Below the pieces are notes generated by a model. The model was not told where the DNA came from and did no database searches. It saw only the letters and a list, made by a program, of their open reading frames with translations. A program made the translations under genes and the position numbers. A DNA stretch of 64,000 bases from Limnohabitans lacus (lineage in GTDB: Bacteria > Pseudomonadota > Gammaproteobacteria > Burkholderiales > Burkholderiaceae_C): contig NZ_JASGBH010000001.1 of assembly GCF_030053395.1 (NCBI RefSeq), positions 124,001 to 188,000 on the forward strand, in the 5' to 3' direction. Of this stretch, positions 7,720 to 16,341 are shown piece by piece (the first letter of the stretch is position 1; every line of letters starts with the position of its first letter).

Positions 7720-10014
7720 ATGACTCCAACACCTTCTTCAGTTTTGCCGCGTTCGGTGGTTCCGGATGCTTGGCAGGCCGAGGTTTCTGCGCATCTTCAA
7801 TCAGAAGAAAACGTTTCAGCCTGGCTGGAGGTTGACCTCGATGGGGAACTGCTGTTTGCGAAAAATGTCATTATTTTGACCGATCGGCGGGTTTTATCAC
7901 CCGGTCATGCAGAAAAAAGTTGGCAAAGTTGGCCCTTGCAGCCCGATTTGGCCCTGAAACTTAATGACCATGCGGGTGTGGGCACCCTGGAGCTGACCCA
8001 CACAGGGGGGCGATTGGCCGTTTGGCGCTTCACTTTGGGCTTGCAGTCTGCGGTGGCCCGTTGGGTCAGCCAGTTCGAAAACCAGATGGCCCAAATGGCC
8101 AGCGATGGCCGCCCTTTGCAAAAGGCCTTGTCTGTGTCGGTCTGCCCGGTGTGCCAGGCCGTCATGCGCGAAGACGACGACGAGTGCCCCAGCTGCGGGC
8201 GCGAAGACCTGGCACCGCCCTCGACTTGGACCCTGCTCAAGCTGTGGCGCTTTGCCAAGCCCTACAAACGCTCTTTGCTGGGGGGCTTTGTGCTGACACT
8301 GGCCTCGACGGCGGCCACCTTGGTCCCACCGTACCTGACCATGCCGCTGATGGACGACATCCTGATTCCGTACCAGAACGGCGCACCGATTGACCCCCAG
8401 TTGGTCTCCATGTACCTGCTGGGCTTGCTGGGTGCGGCCATGCTGGCCTGGGTCTTGGGCTGGGCCAAAACCTACATCCTGGCCCTGGTGTCCGAGCGCA
8501 TCGGTGCCGATTTGCGCACCACCACCTACGAGCATTTGCTCAAGCTCTCGCTGGAATACTTTGGCGACCGCCGCACCGGCGACTTGATCGCCCGCATCGG
8601 CAACGAAACCGACCGCATCAACGTGTTTTTGTCTTTGCACCTGCTGGACTTTGCGACCGATGTGCTGATGATCATGATGACCGCGGTCATCCTGTTCACC
8701 ATCAACCCGACCTTGGCCATGGTGACCTTGCTGCCGCTGCCCTTCATCGGCTGGTTGATCCATGTGGTGCGCGAACGCCTGCGCACCGGCTTTGAAAAGA
8801 TCGACCGCGTCTGGGCCGAAGTGACCAATGTGCTGGCCGACACCATCCCCGGCATCCGCGTGGTCAAGGCCTTTGCTCAGGAAGACCGCGAAGCCACCCG
8901 CTTCAAGGACGCCAACCGACACAACCTGATGGTCAACGACCGCCTCAACCGGGTCTGGGCCTTGTTCTCGCCCACCGTCACGCTGATGACCGAAGTGGGC
9001 TTGCTGGTGGTCTGGGGCTTTGGCATCTGGCTGGTCTCGGACGACCAAATCACCGTGGGTGTGCTCACCGCATTCTTAGCCTACATCGGCCGCTTTTATG
9101 GCCGCTTGGACACGATGAGCCGCATCGTCTCGCACACCCAAAAAGCCGCCTCGGGCGCCAAGCGCATTTTTGACATCTTGGACCACGTCTCCAGCGTGCC
9201 CGAGCCGGTCAATCCTTTGCCGCTGCCACCGGTGCAAGGGCGCATCACGGTGCGCGACGCCGGTTTTCGTTATGGCAACCGCGCCGTGATCCGCCAGCTC
9301 AACCTCGACATCCAGCCCGGTCAGATGATCGGACTGGTGGGCCACAGCGGTTCGGGCAAAAGCACCTTGGTCAACCTGATCTGCCGTTTTTATGACCTGA
9401 CCGAAGGCGCGATCGAGCTCGATGGCACCGACATCCGTCAGCTCAAAATCGCCGATTACCGCAGCCAAATCGGCCTGGTCTTGCAAGAGCCCTTCCTGTT
9501 CTTTGGCACGATCGCCGACAACATCGCTTACGGCAAACCCGGCGCGACCCGCGAAGACATCGTGGCCGCTGCCCGCGCCGCGCACGCACACGAGTTCATC
9601 TTGCGCATGCCGCAGGGTTATGACTCGCTGGTGGGGGAGCGCGGCCAGGGCTTGTCGGGTGGTGAGCGCCAGCGCATCTCGATCGCGCGCGCATTGCTCA
9701 TCAACCCGCGCATTTTGATTTTGGACGAGGCCACTTCGGCAGTGGACACCGAGACCGAAAAAGAGATTCAACGCGCTCTGGACAACCTGGTGCGCGGTCG
9801 CACCACGATTGCCATCGCGCACCGCTTATCGACTTTGCGCAAAGCCGATCGCCTGGTGGTCATGGACAAAGGCGTGGTGGTCGAAGAAGGCTCGCACGAG
9901 GAATTGATCGAAGCCCAGGGTGCTTACTGGCGCCTGTATGAAGCGCAGCAACGCCAAGCCGAAGCCGAGGCGGTCTTGGGCGGCAGCACAGAAGAACAAA
10001 AGGTGAGCGCATGA
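7720..10014 (+). CDS. cyanophycin-associated ABC transporter, fused permease/ATPase with N-terminal zinc ribbon
   Basis: A 764-residue half-transporter of the ABC exporter type. Residues 1-135 form an extra N-terminal domain. A CPVC-x10-CPSC zinc ribbon follows at residues 142-159, then a six-helix exporter membrane domain (about 185-470). The nucleotide-binding domain has Walker A GHSGSGKS (about 540), signature LSGGERQR (about 645), Walker B ILILDEAT (about 668) and the H-loop histidine (about 697). All catalytic elements are intact, so a homodimer could be active. The zinc-ribbon N-terminus is not found in ordinary lipid or drug exporters. Transporters of this kind are known beside cyanophycin synthetase genes, but I know of no established substrate. 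The start at 7720 has no strong ribosome binding site. Its TGA overlaps the next gene's ATG. Confidence 0.88.
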   Translation: MTPTPSSVLPRSVVPDAWQAEVSAHLQSEENVSAWLEVDLDGELLFAKNVIILTDRRVLSPGHAEKSWQSWPLQPDLALKLNDHAGVGTLELTHTGGRLAVWRFTLGLQSAVARWVSQFENQMAQMASDGRPLQKALSVSVCPVCQAVMREDDDECPSCGREDLAPPSTWTLLKLWRFAKPYKRSLLGGFVLTLASTAATLVPPYLTMPLMDDILIPYQNGAPIDPQLVSMYLLGLLGAAMLAWVLGWAKTYILALVSERIGADLRTTTYEHLLKLSLEYFGDRRTGDLIARIGNETDRINVFLSLHLLDFATDVLMIMMTAVILFTINPTLAMVTLLPLPFIGWLIHVVRERLRTGFEKIDRVWAEVTNVLADTIPGIRVVKAFAQEDREATRFKDANRHNLMVNDRLNRVWALFSPTVTLMTEVGLLVVWGFGIWLVSDDQITVGVLTAFLAYIGRFYGRLDTMSRIVSHTQKAASGAKRIFDILDHVSSVPEPVNPLPLPPVQGRITVRDAGFRYGNRAVIRQLNLDIQPGQMIGLVGHSGSGKSTLVNLICRFYDLTEGAIELDGTDIRQLKIADYRSQIGLVLQEPFLFFGTIADNIAYGKPGATREDIVAAARAAHAHEFILRMPQGYDSLVGERGQGLSGGERQRISIARALLINPRILILDEATSAVDTETEKEIQRALDNLVRGRTTIAIAHRLSTLRKADRLVVMDKGVVVEEGSHEELIEAQGAYWRLYEAQQRQAEAEAVLGGSTEEQKVSA

Positions 10015-10475
10015 ACGCATTTGACTTGCAACGCGATGCCTATGGCCGCTGGACTTTGGTGCTGGCCGATGGCACGCGCCACGCGCCCGTGACCGCCATT
10101 CGCGCTTACCCGATCACCGACCCGGAGGGCGGCGTGGCCTTGATGGACGCCGAAGGCCATGAGTTGCTGTGGATTGACCACATGGCCCAGTTGGCGCCGA
10201 CGGCGCGCAATCAGGTGCTGCAGGCCCTGACGGAGCGCGAGTTTTTGCCTGTGATCGAAAAGCTCGAAGGCGTCAGCAGCTTTGCCACGCCCAGCACTTG
10301 GACGGTGGTGACCAACCGCGGCACCACCCAGTTCTTGCTCAAAGGCGAAGAAGACATCCGCCGCCTGACTGGCACGGTGCTCTTGATCAACGACGCCGAT
10401 GGCGTGCAGTACATGATCCGCGACCTCGCGGCCATGGACAAACACTCGCGCAAGCTGCTCGACCGCTTCCTGTAG
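10011..10475 (+). CDS. DUF1854 family protein, cyanophycin-associated
   Basis: A 154-residue soluble protein with no signal peptide or membrane segment. It matches my recollection of the DUF1854 family, which is found beside cyanophycin synthetases and the ABC transporter seen here; the biochemical role is unknown. It overlaps the transporter gene by ATGA (10011-10014), so translation is probably coupled and the two may work as a unit. The C-terminal half is rich in beta-strand-forming residues (TVVTNRGTTQFLLKGEEDIR). The TAG stop codon (10473-10475) is the start of a REP-like element. Confidence 0.8.
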   Translation: MNAFDLQRDAYGRWTLVLADGTRHAPVTAIRAYPITDPEGGVALMDAEGHELLWIDHMAQLAPTARNQVLQALTEREFLPVIEKLEGVSSFATPSTWTVVTNRGTTQFLLKGEEDIRRLTGTVLLINDADGVQYMIRDLAAMDKHSRKLLDRFL

Positions 10476-10495
10476 GTCGGACCTTCAGGTCCGAC
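10472..10495 (+). repeat. REP-like element (family A) overlapping a stop codon
   Basis: A single family A element with perfect stem GTCGGACCT / AGGTCCGAC and a 2-nt TC loop. Its leading GTAG supplies the TAG stop of the DUF1854 gene. Related copies with compensatory stem changes are at 48097-48172 and 56239-56431. Confidence 0.7.
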
Positions 10496-10529
10496 GAGCT
10501 GTCTTCGCCAAAGGCCGCATGTCTTCGCG

Positions 10530-11894
10530 CTACAACGGCCAGACCGACCCTTGCTCGGGCACCAGAGCCCGCCATTTGATTTCGTGCTCGATGCGCTGGC
10601 GCAGCATGTCGGATGCTTCGCGCTCGCCATGCACCACATACACCTGCCCAGGCGCACTGGGCATCTTGTGTAACCAGCTGAGCAATTGGTTGGCATCGGC
10701 ATGGGCAGAGGCAGACTCGATTTGCACCACTTCGGCACGCACCGCCACATCTTGCGCATGGATGCGGATGGTCTTGCGGCCGCTGGCCAGGCAGGCCCCG
10801 CGTGTGCCCGGCGCTTGGTAGCCCGTCAAGATGATCATGTTGCGGTGGTCGCCCGCGTACTGCGCCAAGTGGTGGAGCACGCGCCCACCGGTGGCCATGC
10901 CGCTGGCCGCCAAGATCACCATGGGCCCGTGCCGATGCGCCAGTGACTTCGATTGTTCGGGCGTCTCCAGCATGGTCGCGACACGGTCCATGTTTCGGAC
11001 TTCCTGATCGCTCAGGCGGTGCTCGCCCGGGTGTTTTGAAAACAGCGCTGTGGAGTGGATGGCCATAGGGCTGTCCAGAAAAATCGGCAGACCGTGCGGG
11101 ATCTCGCCAGCGGCTTTGAGCTGTGCGATGGTGTGGAGCACCGCTTGCGCACGCCCCACGGCAAAGACGGGCACCACCGCCACACCCCCGCGTGCGGCCA
11201 GCTTGTGCAGCAAAGGGCCCAGCTCTGAAAACAATTGGCCGCTCGGGTGTTGGCGGTCGCCGTAGGTCGATTCGATCAGCACGGTGTCCGCTTGTGGCGG
11301 CGGCTCGGGCGGGTTCATGAGCGGGTCATCAGGCCGGCCCAAGTCGCCCGAAAACAGGATGCGACGTCCGGCCACATCGAGCAGCAAACTGGCTGCACCC
11401 AGGATGTGTCCAGCGGGCTGAAAGCGTGCTTTCCAGCCTTTGATGGGCTCAAACCATTGGCCTTGGTGCTCAGCATGCAATGGTTTGAGGCTGTTGATCG
11501 CTTCTTGCTTGGTGTACAGGGGCAGGGCAGGTGCATGTTTGGAGAAGCCATGCCGGTTGGCAAAGAAGGCATCTTCTTCCTGGATGTGCCCACTGTCGGG
11601 CAGCAAGATGGCCGCCAAGTCGCAGGTGCCCGAGGTGGCGTGCACCCGTCCTTTGAAGCCTTGCTTGACCAGCAATGGCAGGTAGCCGCTGTGGTCCAGG
11701 TGCGCATGGGTCAGGATCACCGCATTGATCTGGCTGGGCAACACAGGCATTGGGCTCCAGTTGCGCAGGCGCAGTTGTTTGTACCCCTGAAACAGGCCGC
11801 AGTCGACCAGCAGCCGCTGGCCCTTGTGCTCGATCAGGTATTTGGAGCCTGTGACCGTGTCGGCCCCGCCCAGGAATGTGATGGTGGCAGTCAT
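10530..11894 (-). CDS. MBL-fold / beta-CASP RNA-specificity metallohydrolase
   Basis: A 454-residue protein of the metallo-beta-lactamase plus beta-CASP plus RMMBL family, to which CPSF-73-like and RNase J-like nucleases belong. The zinc ligands are visible in ILTHAHLDHSGYLP (motif 2) about 55 residues in, and VLIESTYGDRQH marks the beta-CASP region. LTGYQAPGTRG and the late VYVVHGERE histidine follow. Bacterial stand-alone members are poorly characterised and may be RNA or DNA nucleases. ATG 11894 fits the family start (MTATITFLGGADTVTGSK); ATG 11903 would add three residues. A terminator of the upstream dnaJ gene lies immediately before it, so it is probably transcribed separately. Confidence 0.85.
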   Translation of the reverse strand: MTATITFLGGADTVTGSKYLIEHKGQRLLVDCGLFQGYKQLRLRNWSPMPVLPSQINAVILTHAHLDHSGYLPLLVKQGFKGRVHATSGTCDLAAILLPDSGHIQEEDAFFANRHGFSKHAPALPLYTKQEAINSLKPLHAEHQGQWFEPIKGWKARFQPAGHILGAASLLLDVAGRRILFSGDLGRPDDPLMNPPEPPPQADTVLIESTYGDRQHPSGQLFSELGPLLHKLAARGGVAVVPVFAVGRAQAVLHTIAQLKAAGEIPHGLPIFLDSPMAIHSTALFSKHPGEHRLSDQEVRNMDRVATMLETPEQSKSLAHRHGPMVILAASGMATGGRVLHHLAQYAGDHRNMIILTGYQAPGTRGACLASGRKTIRIHAQDVAVRAEVVQIESASAHADANQLLSWLHKMPSAPGQVYVVHGEREASDMLRQRIEHEIKWRALVPEQGSVWPL

Positions 11895-11918
11895 GTTGTG
11901 CATGCTGAGCCCAAAGCA

Positions 11919-11952
11919 AAAAGGCTGTTTGACGCAAGTCAAACAGCCTTTT
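11919..11952 (-). terminator. intrinsic terminator after dnaJ
   Basis: A perfect 15-bp stem (11919-11933 with 11938-11952) closed by a 4-nt loop, with A-rich and T-rich ends on both sides, lies 34 nt beyond the dnaJ stop. On the minus strand the stem is followed by a T-rich run, as expected for Rho-independent termination of the grpE-dnaK-dnaJ transcript. The symmetric ends mean it could also stop plus-strand transcripts. Confidence 0.85.
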
Positions 11953-11986
11953 GATCCCTTCAATCCCTTGTCTTTAGGACTGACCT

Positions 11987-13117
11987 TCAGCCGCCGAAGA
12001 AGCCTTTGAGCTTGTCCGTCCAGCTTTCGCCGGAGGGTTGGTGTTTGCCGCCGCCTTTTTGGATCGAGTCTTCGAACTCTTTGAGCAGCTTCTTTTGGTG
12101 TTCGGTGAGCTTGACGGGTGTTTCCACGGTGATGTGGCAATACAGATCGCCGGGATAGCTGCCGCGCACGCCCTTGATGCCTTTGCCGCGGATGCGGAAC
12201 TGCTTGCCGGTTTGCGTGCCTTCGGGGATGTCGATGGCCGCTTTGCCGCCCAAGGTGGGCACTTCGATCTCGCCGCCCAATGCAGCCTTGGAAAAGCTGA
12301 TCGGCACAGCGCAATGCAAGTCGTCGCCGTCGCGCTCAAAAATCGAATGCTTCTTGATGCGGATCTCGATGAACAGGTCGCCGGGCGGCCCGCCGTTGGT
12401 GCCGGGCTCGCCGTTGCCGGCGCTGCGGATGCGCATGCCGTCGTCGATGCCGGCTGGGATTTTGACTTCCAGCGTTTTTTGTTTCTTGATCTTGCCCTGG
12501 CCGTGGCAGCTGGTGCACGGGTCGGGAATGATCTTGCCGGTGCCTCGGCAGTGTGGGCAGGTTTGCTGCACGCTGAAAAAACCCTGGCGCATTTGCACTT
12601 GGCCAGAGCCGTGGCAGGTTGAGCAGGTCTTGGCGCTGGTGCCGGGTTTGGCGCCCGAGCCGTGGCAGGTATCGCACTCGTCCCAACCGGGAATGCGCAG
12701 CTGCGAGTCTTTGCCGTTGGCCGCTTCTTCGAGGGTGATTTCCATCGCGTAGCTGAGGTCCGCACCACGGAAGACCTGACGGCCACCGCCACGGCGACCT
12801 TGGCCACCGAAGATGTCGCCAAAGATGTCGCCAAACGCATCGCCGAAACCACCGCCAAAGCCTTCGGCACCGCCGCGCATATTGGGGTCCACACCGGCGT
12901 GTCCGTGTTGGTCGTAGGCCGCACGCTTTTGCGGGTCCGACAGCATCTCGTAAGCCTCTTTGGCCTCTTTGAATTTGGCCTCGGCCTCTTTGGCGGCATC
13001 GCCCTGATTGCGGTCAGGGTGGTGCTTCATCGCCAGCTTGCGATAAGCCTTTTTGATGTCTTCGTCCGAGGCGTTTTTGGCAACGCCCAGCACTTCGTAA
13101 AAATCTCGTTTGGCCAT
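11987..13117 (-). CDS. dnaJ: chaperone protein DnaJ
   Basis: A 376-residue type I Hsp40, co-chaperone of DnaK. The J-domain (residues 1-70) carries the HPD motif (KHHPDRN) that stimulates DnaK ATPase. A Gly/Phe-rich segment follows ([16 protein letters not shown]), then four CxxCxGxG zinc-binding repeats ([32 protein letters not shown]) and the C-terminal substrate-binding domains. The length is normal for the family. ATG 13117 gives the canonical [11 protein letters not shown] start; a TTG two codons upstream is unlikely. It lies 103 bp after dnaK in the order grpE-dnaK-dnaJ. Confidence 0.97.
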   Translation of the reverse strand: MAKRDFYEVLGVAKNASDEDIKKAYRKLAMKHHPDRNQGDAAKEAEAKFKEAKEAYEMLSDPQKRAAYDQHGHAGVDPNMRGGAEGFGGGFGDAFGDIFGDIFGGQGRRGGGRQVFRGADLSYAMEITLEEAANGKDSQLRIPGWDECDTCHGSGAKPGTSAKTCSTCHGSGQVQMRQGFFSVQQTCPHCRGTGKIIPDPCTSCHGQGKIKKQKTLEVKIPAGIDDGMRIRSAGNGEPGTNGGPPGDLFIEIRIKKHSIFERDGDDLHCAVPISFSKAALGGEIEVPTLGGKAAIDIPEGTQTGKQFRIRGKGIKGVRGSYPGDLYCHITVETPVKLTEHQKKLLKEFEDSIQKGGGKHQPSGESWTDKLKGFFGG

Positions 13118-13189
13118 GTGCAATCAAACCGTTAGAACAAGAACGCCGCGAAGGTGATTCAGGACTCTGAACCAGCTTGCGCGGCGGGA

Positions 13190-13207
13190 CTGCGGCAGCT
13201 GCCGCAG
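13190..13207. other. 18-bp perfect palindrome between dnaK and dnaJ
   Basis: CTGCGGCAGCTGCCGCAG is perfectly self-complementary without a loop. It sits 13 bp downstream of the dnaK stop. It may cap the dnaK message or tune expression of dnaJ relative to dnaK; function is inference. Confidence 0.4.
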
Positions 13208-13220
13208 AAGGGGAGGGGTA

Positions 13221-15140
13221 TCAGCCCTTTTTGACTTCCTTGACTTCAGCGTCCACGACGTTGTCGTCCTGGGGCTTGGCTTGCTCAGCGCCCGCACCCG
13301 CGGCGGCTTGCTGCGCTTGCATCTCGGCATAGACCTTCTCGCCCAGTTTTTGGCTGGCGGTCATCAGGGCTTCGGTCTTGGCTTCGATGGCGTCTTTGTC
13401 TTCGCCATTCAAAGCCTCTTCCAATGCCTTGGCTGCGGCTTCGATGGCTTCTTTTTCGGCCGCTTCGATCTTGTCGCCGTGCTCGGTCAAGCTCTTCTTG
13501 ACACTGTGCACTGCGGCTTCGCCGGCGTTGCGCGCTTGCACCAATTCCAGCTTTTTCTTGTCTTCGGCGGCGTTCAGCTCGGCATCCTTGACCATTTGCT
13601 GGATTTCGTCTTCCGACAAGCCCGAGTTGGCCTTGATGGTGATCTTGTTTTCTTTGCCGGTGCCTTTGTCTTTGGCGCCCACGTGCAAGATGCCGTTGGC
13701 GTCGATGTCAAAAGACACTTCGATCTGGGGCGTGCCACGGGCCGCTGGCGGGATGCCTTCGAGGTTGAATTCACCCAGCAGCTTGTTGCCGCTGGCGATC
13801 TCGCGTTCGCCTTGGAACACCTTGATGGTCACAGCCGGCTGGTTGTCGTCGGCGGTCGAGAACGTCTGTGCAAACTTGGTCGGGATCGTGGTGTTCTTGG
13901 TGATCATCTTGGTCATGACACCGCCCAGGGTTTCGATGCCCAAAGACAGAGGGGTCACGTCCAACAGCAGCACGTCCTTGCGGTCGCCCGAGAGCACCTG
14001 ACCTTGGATCGCAGCACCCACGGCCACGGCTTCGTCAGGGTTCACGTCTTTGCGGGGTTCTTGGCCGAAGAACTCTTTGACCTTTTCCTGCACCTTGGGC
14101 ATGCGGCTCATGCCGCCGACCAAAATCACGTCGTGGATGTCAGAGACCGAGACGCCAGCGTCCTTGATGGCCATGCGGCAAGGGGCGATGGTGCGCTCAA
14201 TCAGCTCTTCCACCAATTGCTCCAGCTTGGCGCGGGTGAGCTTGACGTTCAGGTGTTTGGGGCCTGTGGCGTCGGCGGTGATGTAGGGCAGGTTGACGTC
14301 GGTCGAAGCGGAGCTCGACAGTTCGATCTTGGCTTTTTCTGCGGCTTCTTTCAGGCGCTGCAAGGCCAACACGTCCTTGGTCAGGTCCACGCCGGATTCT
14401 TTCTTGAACTCGGCAATGATGAAGTCGATGATGCGCTGGTCGAAGTCTTCGCCGCCCAAGAAGGTGTCGCCGTTGGTGGACAGCACTTCGAACTGCTTTT
14501 CGCCGTCCACGTCGGCGATCTCGATGATGGACACGTCGAACGTGCCGCCACCCAGGTCATACACGGCGATCTTGCGGTCGCCCTTTTCGTTCTTGTCCAG
14601 ACCAAAGGCCAAAGCGGCAGCGGTCGGCTCGTTGATGATGCGCTTGACGTCCAGACCGGCGATGCGGCCAGCGTCTTTGGTGGCCTGGCGCTGTGCGTCG
14701 TTGAAGTAAGCGGGCACCGTGATCACGGCTTCGGTCACTTCTTCGCCGAGGTAGTCTTCGGCGGTTTTCTTCATCTTGCGCAGGATCTCGGCGCTGATTT
14801 GTGGGGGGGCCAATTTGTTGCCGCGCACTTCCACCCAGGCGTCGCCGTTGTCGGCTTTGGCGATGGTGTAAGGCATCAGGTCGATGTCTTTTTGGACTTC
14901 TTTTTCGGCGAACTTGCGGCCGATCAGGCGCTTGACCGCGTACAACGTGTTGCGGGGGTTGGTGACCGCCTGGCGCTTGGCCGATGCGCCGACCAAGATC
15001 TCGCCGTCTTCTTGATAAGCAATGATCGAAGGCGTGGTGCGAGCGCCTTCGGCGTTCTCGATCACCTTGGTCGTGTTGCCTTCCATGATGGCCACGCACG
15101 AGTTGGTGGTGCCCAAGTCAATACCGATGATTCTTCCCAT
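13221..15140 (-). CDS. dnaK: molecular chaperone DnaK (Hsp70)
   Basis: A 639-residue Hsp70. The nucleotide-binding domain starts with [16 protein letters not shown] and includes the phosphate-2 motif [13 protein letters not shown] and the adenosine motif [14 protein letters not shown]. The interdomain linker ([16 protein letters not shown]) and the substrate-binding beta-domain and helical lid follow, ending in an acidic tail ([15 protein letters not shown]). ATG 15140 was chosen; an upstream TTG adds MEHQ only. It binds unfolded polypeptides in the cytoplasm in an ATP cycle run by DnaJ and GrpE, both encoded alongside. A sigma-32-like promoter lies in the 119-bp gap upstream. Confidence 0.98.
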   Translation of the reverse strand: MGRIIGIDLGTTNSCVAIMEGNTTKVIENAEGARTTPSIIAYQEDGEILVGASAKRQAVTNPRNTLYAVKRLIGRKFAEKEVQKDIDLMPYTIAKADNGDAWVEVRGNKLAPPQISAEILRKMKKTAEDYLGEEVTEAVITVPAYFNDAQRQATKDAGRIAGLDVKRIINEPTAAALAFGLDKNEKGDRKIAVYDLGGGTFDVSIIEIADVDGEKQFEVLSTNGDTFLGGEDFDQRIIDFIIAEFKKESGVDLTKDVLALQRLKEAAEKAKIELSSSASTDVNLPYITADATGPKHLNVKLTRAKLEQLVEELIERTIAPCRMAIKDAGVSVSDIHDVILVGGMSRMPKVQEKVKEFFGQEPRKDVNPDEAVAVGAAIQGQVLSGDRKDVLLLDVTPLSLGIETLGGVMTKMITKNTTIPTKFAQTFSTADDNQPAVTIKVFQGEREIASGNKLLGEFNLEGIPPAARGTPQIEVSFDIDANGILHVGAKDKGTGKENKITIKANSGLSEDEIQQMVKDAELNAAEDKKKLELVQARNAGEAAVHSVKKSLTEHGDKIEAAEKEAIEAAAKALEEALNGEDKDAIEAKTEALMTASQKLGEKVYAEMQAQQAAAGAGAEQAKPQDDNVVDAEVKEVKKG

Positions 15141-15179
15141 TTGATGCTCCAAAATTCAGTGAAAGTGCAGATGGTCTGC

Positions 15180-15207
15180 AGGTGGGGTGGGGTGGAAACT
15201 TTTCAAG
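15180..15207 (-). promoter_or_regulatory. candidate heat-shock (sigma-32) promoter of dnaK
   Basis: On the minus strand, CTTGAAA (15201-15207) is followed after 13 nt by CCCCACCT (15180-15187), against the RpoH consensus CTTGAAA and CCCCATNT. Only one informative position differs. The start point would fall roughly 33 nt before the dnaK ATG. Confidence 0.55.
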
Positions 15208-15259
15208 TCCCCACACGCCAAAAAAGGTTTTTGTGTCGAAAAAAGCGGTTTGAGCGGCT

Positions 15260-15808
15260 TTATTTCGGGGCGGTGACCGTGACCAGCGCAGGGCGCAGCA
15301 CGCGCTCGGCGATCAGGTAGCCCTTTTGCAGCACGGTGACCACGGTGTTGGCTTCTTGGTCAGCTGGCACCACGCTGATGGCCTGGTGGTGGTGGGGGTC
15401 GAACTTGGTGCCCGCAGCAGGGGCGATCTCGACCACTTTGTTGCGTTCCAGGGCGCTTTTCAGCTGGCGCAGCGTGGCTTCCGAGCCTTCGCGGATTTGC
15501 TCCAGTGTGGCGTTGGGGATGGCCAGGCCCGCTTCCAAGCTGTCCAGCACGGGCAGCAGGCTGTCGGCAAAGCTTTCGACGGCAAATTTACGGGCCTTGC
15601 TGATTTCTTCGTCCGCGCGGCGGCGGGCGTTTTGCACATCGGCCTGTGCACGCAGATACTGGTCGGCCAGATCGGCGTATTGGGCCTTCAAATTGGCCAG
15701 TTCGGCTTGCGCATCGGCCAGCGGATCGGTGGGCGCCATGGCGGCAGCGGCAGCGACTTCTTCGTCGCTCAAAGGCTTGTTTTCGGGGTTTTGTGTGGCG
15801 TCTGACAT
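15260..15808 (-). CDS. grpE: nucleotide exchange factor GrpE
   Basis: A 182-residue GrpE, which drives ADP release from DnaK. A disordered acidic N-terminus is followed by a long coiled-coil helix (about residues 40-90) and the C-terminal beta domain ending in the family signature ([20 protein letters not shown]). ATG 15808 (MSDATQNP) was chosen because the alternative ATG at 15841 lies at or before the transcription start expected from the sigma-32 promoter at 15844-15871. It is the first gene of the grpE-dnaK-dnaJ cluster, with hrcA absent. Confidence 0.95.
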   Translation of the reverse strand: MSDATQNPENKPLSDEEVAAAAAMAPTDPLADAQAELANLKAQYADLADQYLRAQADVQNARRRADEEISKARKFAVESFADSLLPVLDSLEAGLAIPNATLEQIREGSEATLRQLKSALERNKVVEIAPAAGTKFDPHHHQAISVVPADQEANTVVTVLQKGYLIAERVLRPALVTVTAPK

Positions 15809-15843
15809 GAACAATGTCCGGAAAAGAGAAATGAACCCCATAC

Positions 15844-15871
15844 AAATAGGGGTTCTTCAAGGCGTTTCAAG
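15844..15871 (-). promoter_or_regulatory. sigma-32 (RpoH) heat-shock promoter of grpE
   Basis: The minus strand shows a perfect -35 CTTGAAA (15865-15871), a 12-nt spacer and CCCCTATTT (15844-15852), close to the RpoH -10 consensus CCCCATNT. Transcription would start near 15837, giving a leader of about 28 nt to the grpE ATG at 15808. No CIRCE (HrcA) inverted repeat is visible, so control is probably by RpoH alone. Confidence 0.75.
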
Positions 15872-15910
15872 TGGCTGATGGCCGCCCAATGGGGCATGTC
15901 AGCGGGGAAA

Positions 15911-16261
15911 TCAGCTCAGTGCCAGCAGTTCCACATCAAATTTCAAGGTCGCGTTGGGGGGGATCACGCCGCCAGCGCCACGGGCGCCATAGCCCAGCTC
16001 GGACGGGATGATCAAGGTGCGCTGACCGCCCACCTTCATGCCGGCCACGCCTTCGTCCCAGCCCTTGATGACCATGCCCGCGCCCAGAGGGAACACGAAG
16101 GGGTCACGGCGGTCGCGGCTCGAATCGAACTTGGCGCCTTGCTGGCCATCTTTGTAAAGCCAGCCGGTGTAGTGCACCGTGACGTCTTGGCCTTTGGTCG
16201 CTTCAGCGCCTTCGCCAACAACGGTGTCTTCGTATTGCAGACCGGAGGGGGTGGTGTTCAT
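15911..16261 (-). CDS. FKBP-type peptidyl-prolyl cis-trans isomerase
   Basis: A 116-residue single-domain FKBP with no signal peptide, hence cytoplasmic. The fold motifs are present: VTVHYTGWL, the FDSSRDR loop, FPLGAGMVIKGWDEGVAGMKVGG and the active-site strand LIIPSELGYGARG. It catalyses isomerisation of Xaa-Pro bonds. ATG 16261 has AGAAAG upstream. It is on the same strand just upstream of grpE, although the heat-shock promoter lies between them, so stress-linked co-regulation is only a guess. Confidence 0.92.
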   Translation of the reverse strand: MNTTPSGLQYEDTVVGEGAEATKGQDVTVHYTGWLYKDGQQGAKFDSSRDRRDPFVFPLGAGMVIKGWDEGVAGMKVGGQRTLIIPSELGYGARGAGGVIPPNATLKFDVELLALS

Positions 16262-16341
16262 GGTGGGCTTTCTGGATAAATTGGGAGAGAGTGCAGAACC
16301 CGCTGCCACCAACGGCAGGCAAGGCTCAGGCCAACCCAAAA

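Noticed and set aside
13281..15320. A 679-codon plus-strand open frame across dnaK
   Set aside because: It is the mirror frame of dnaK, whose identity is certain, and its translation is low-complexity His/Gly/Val-rich sequence.
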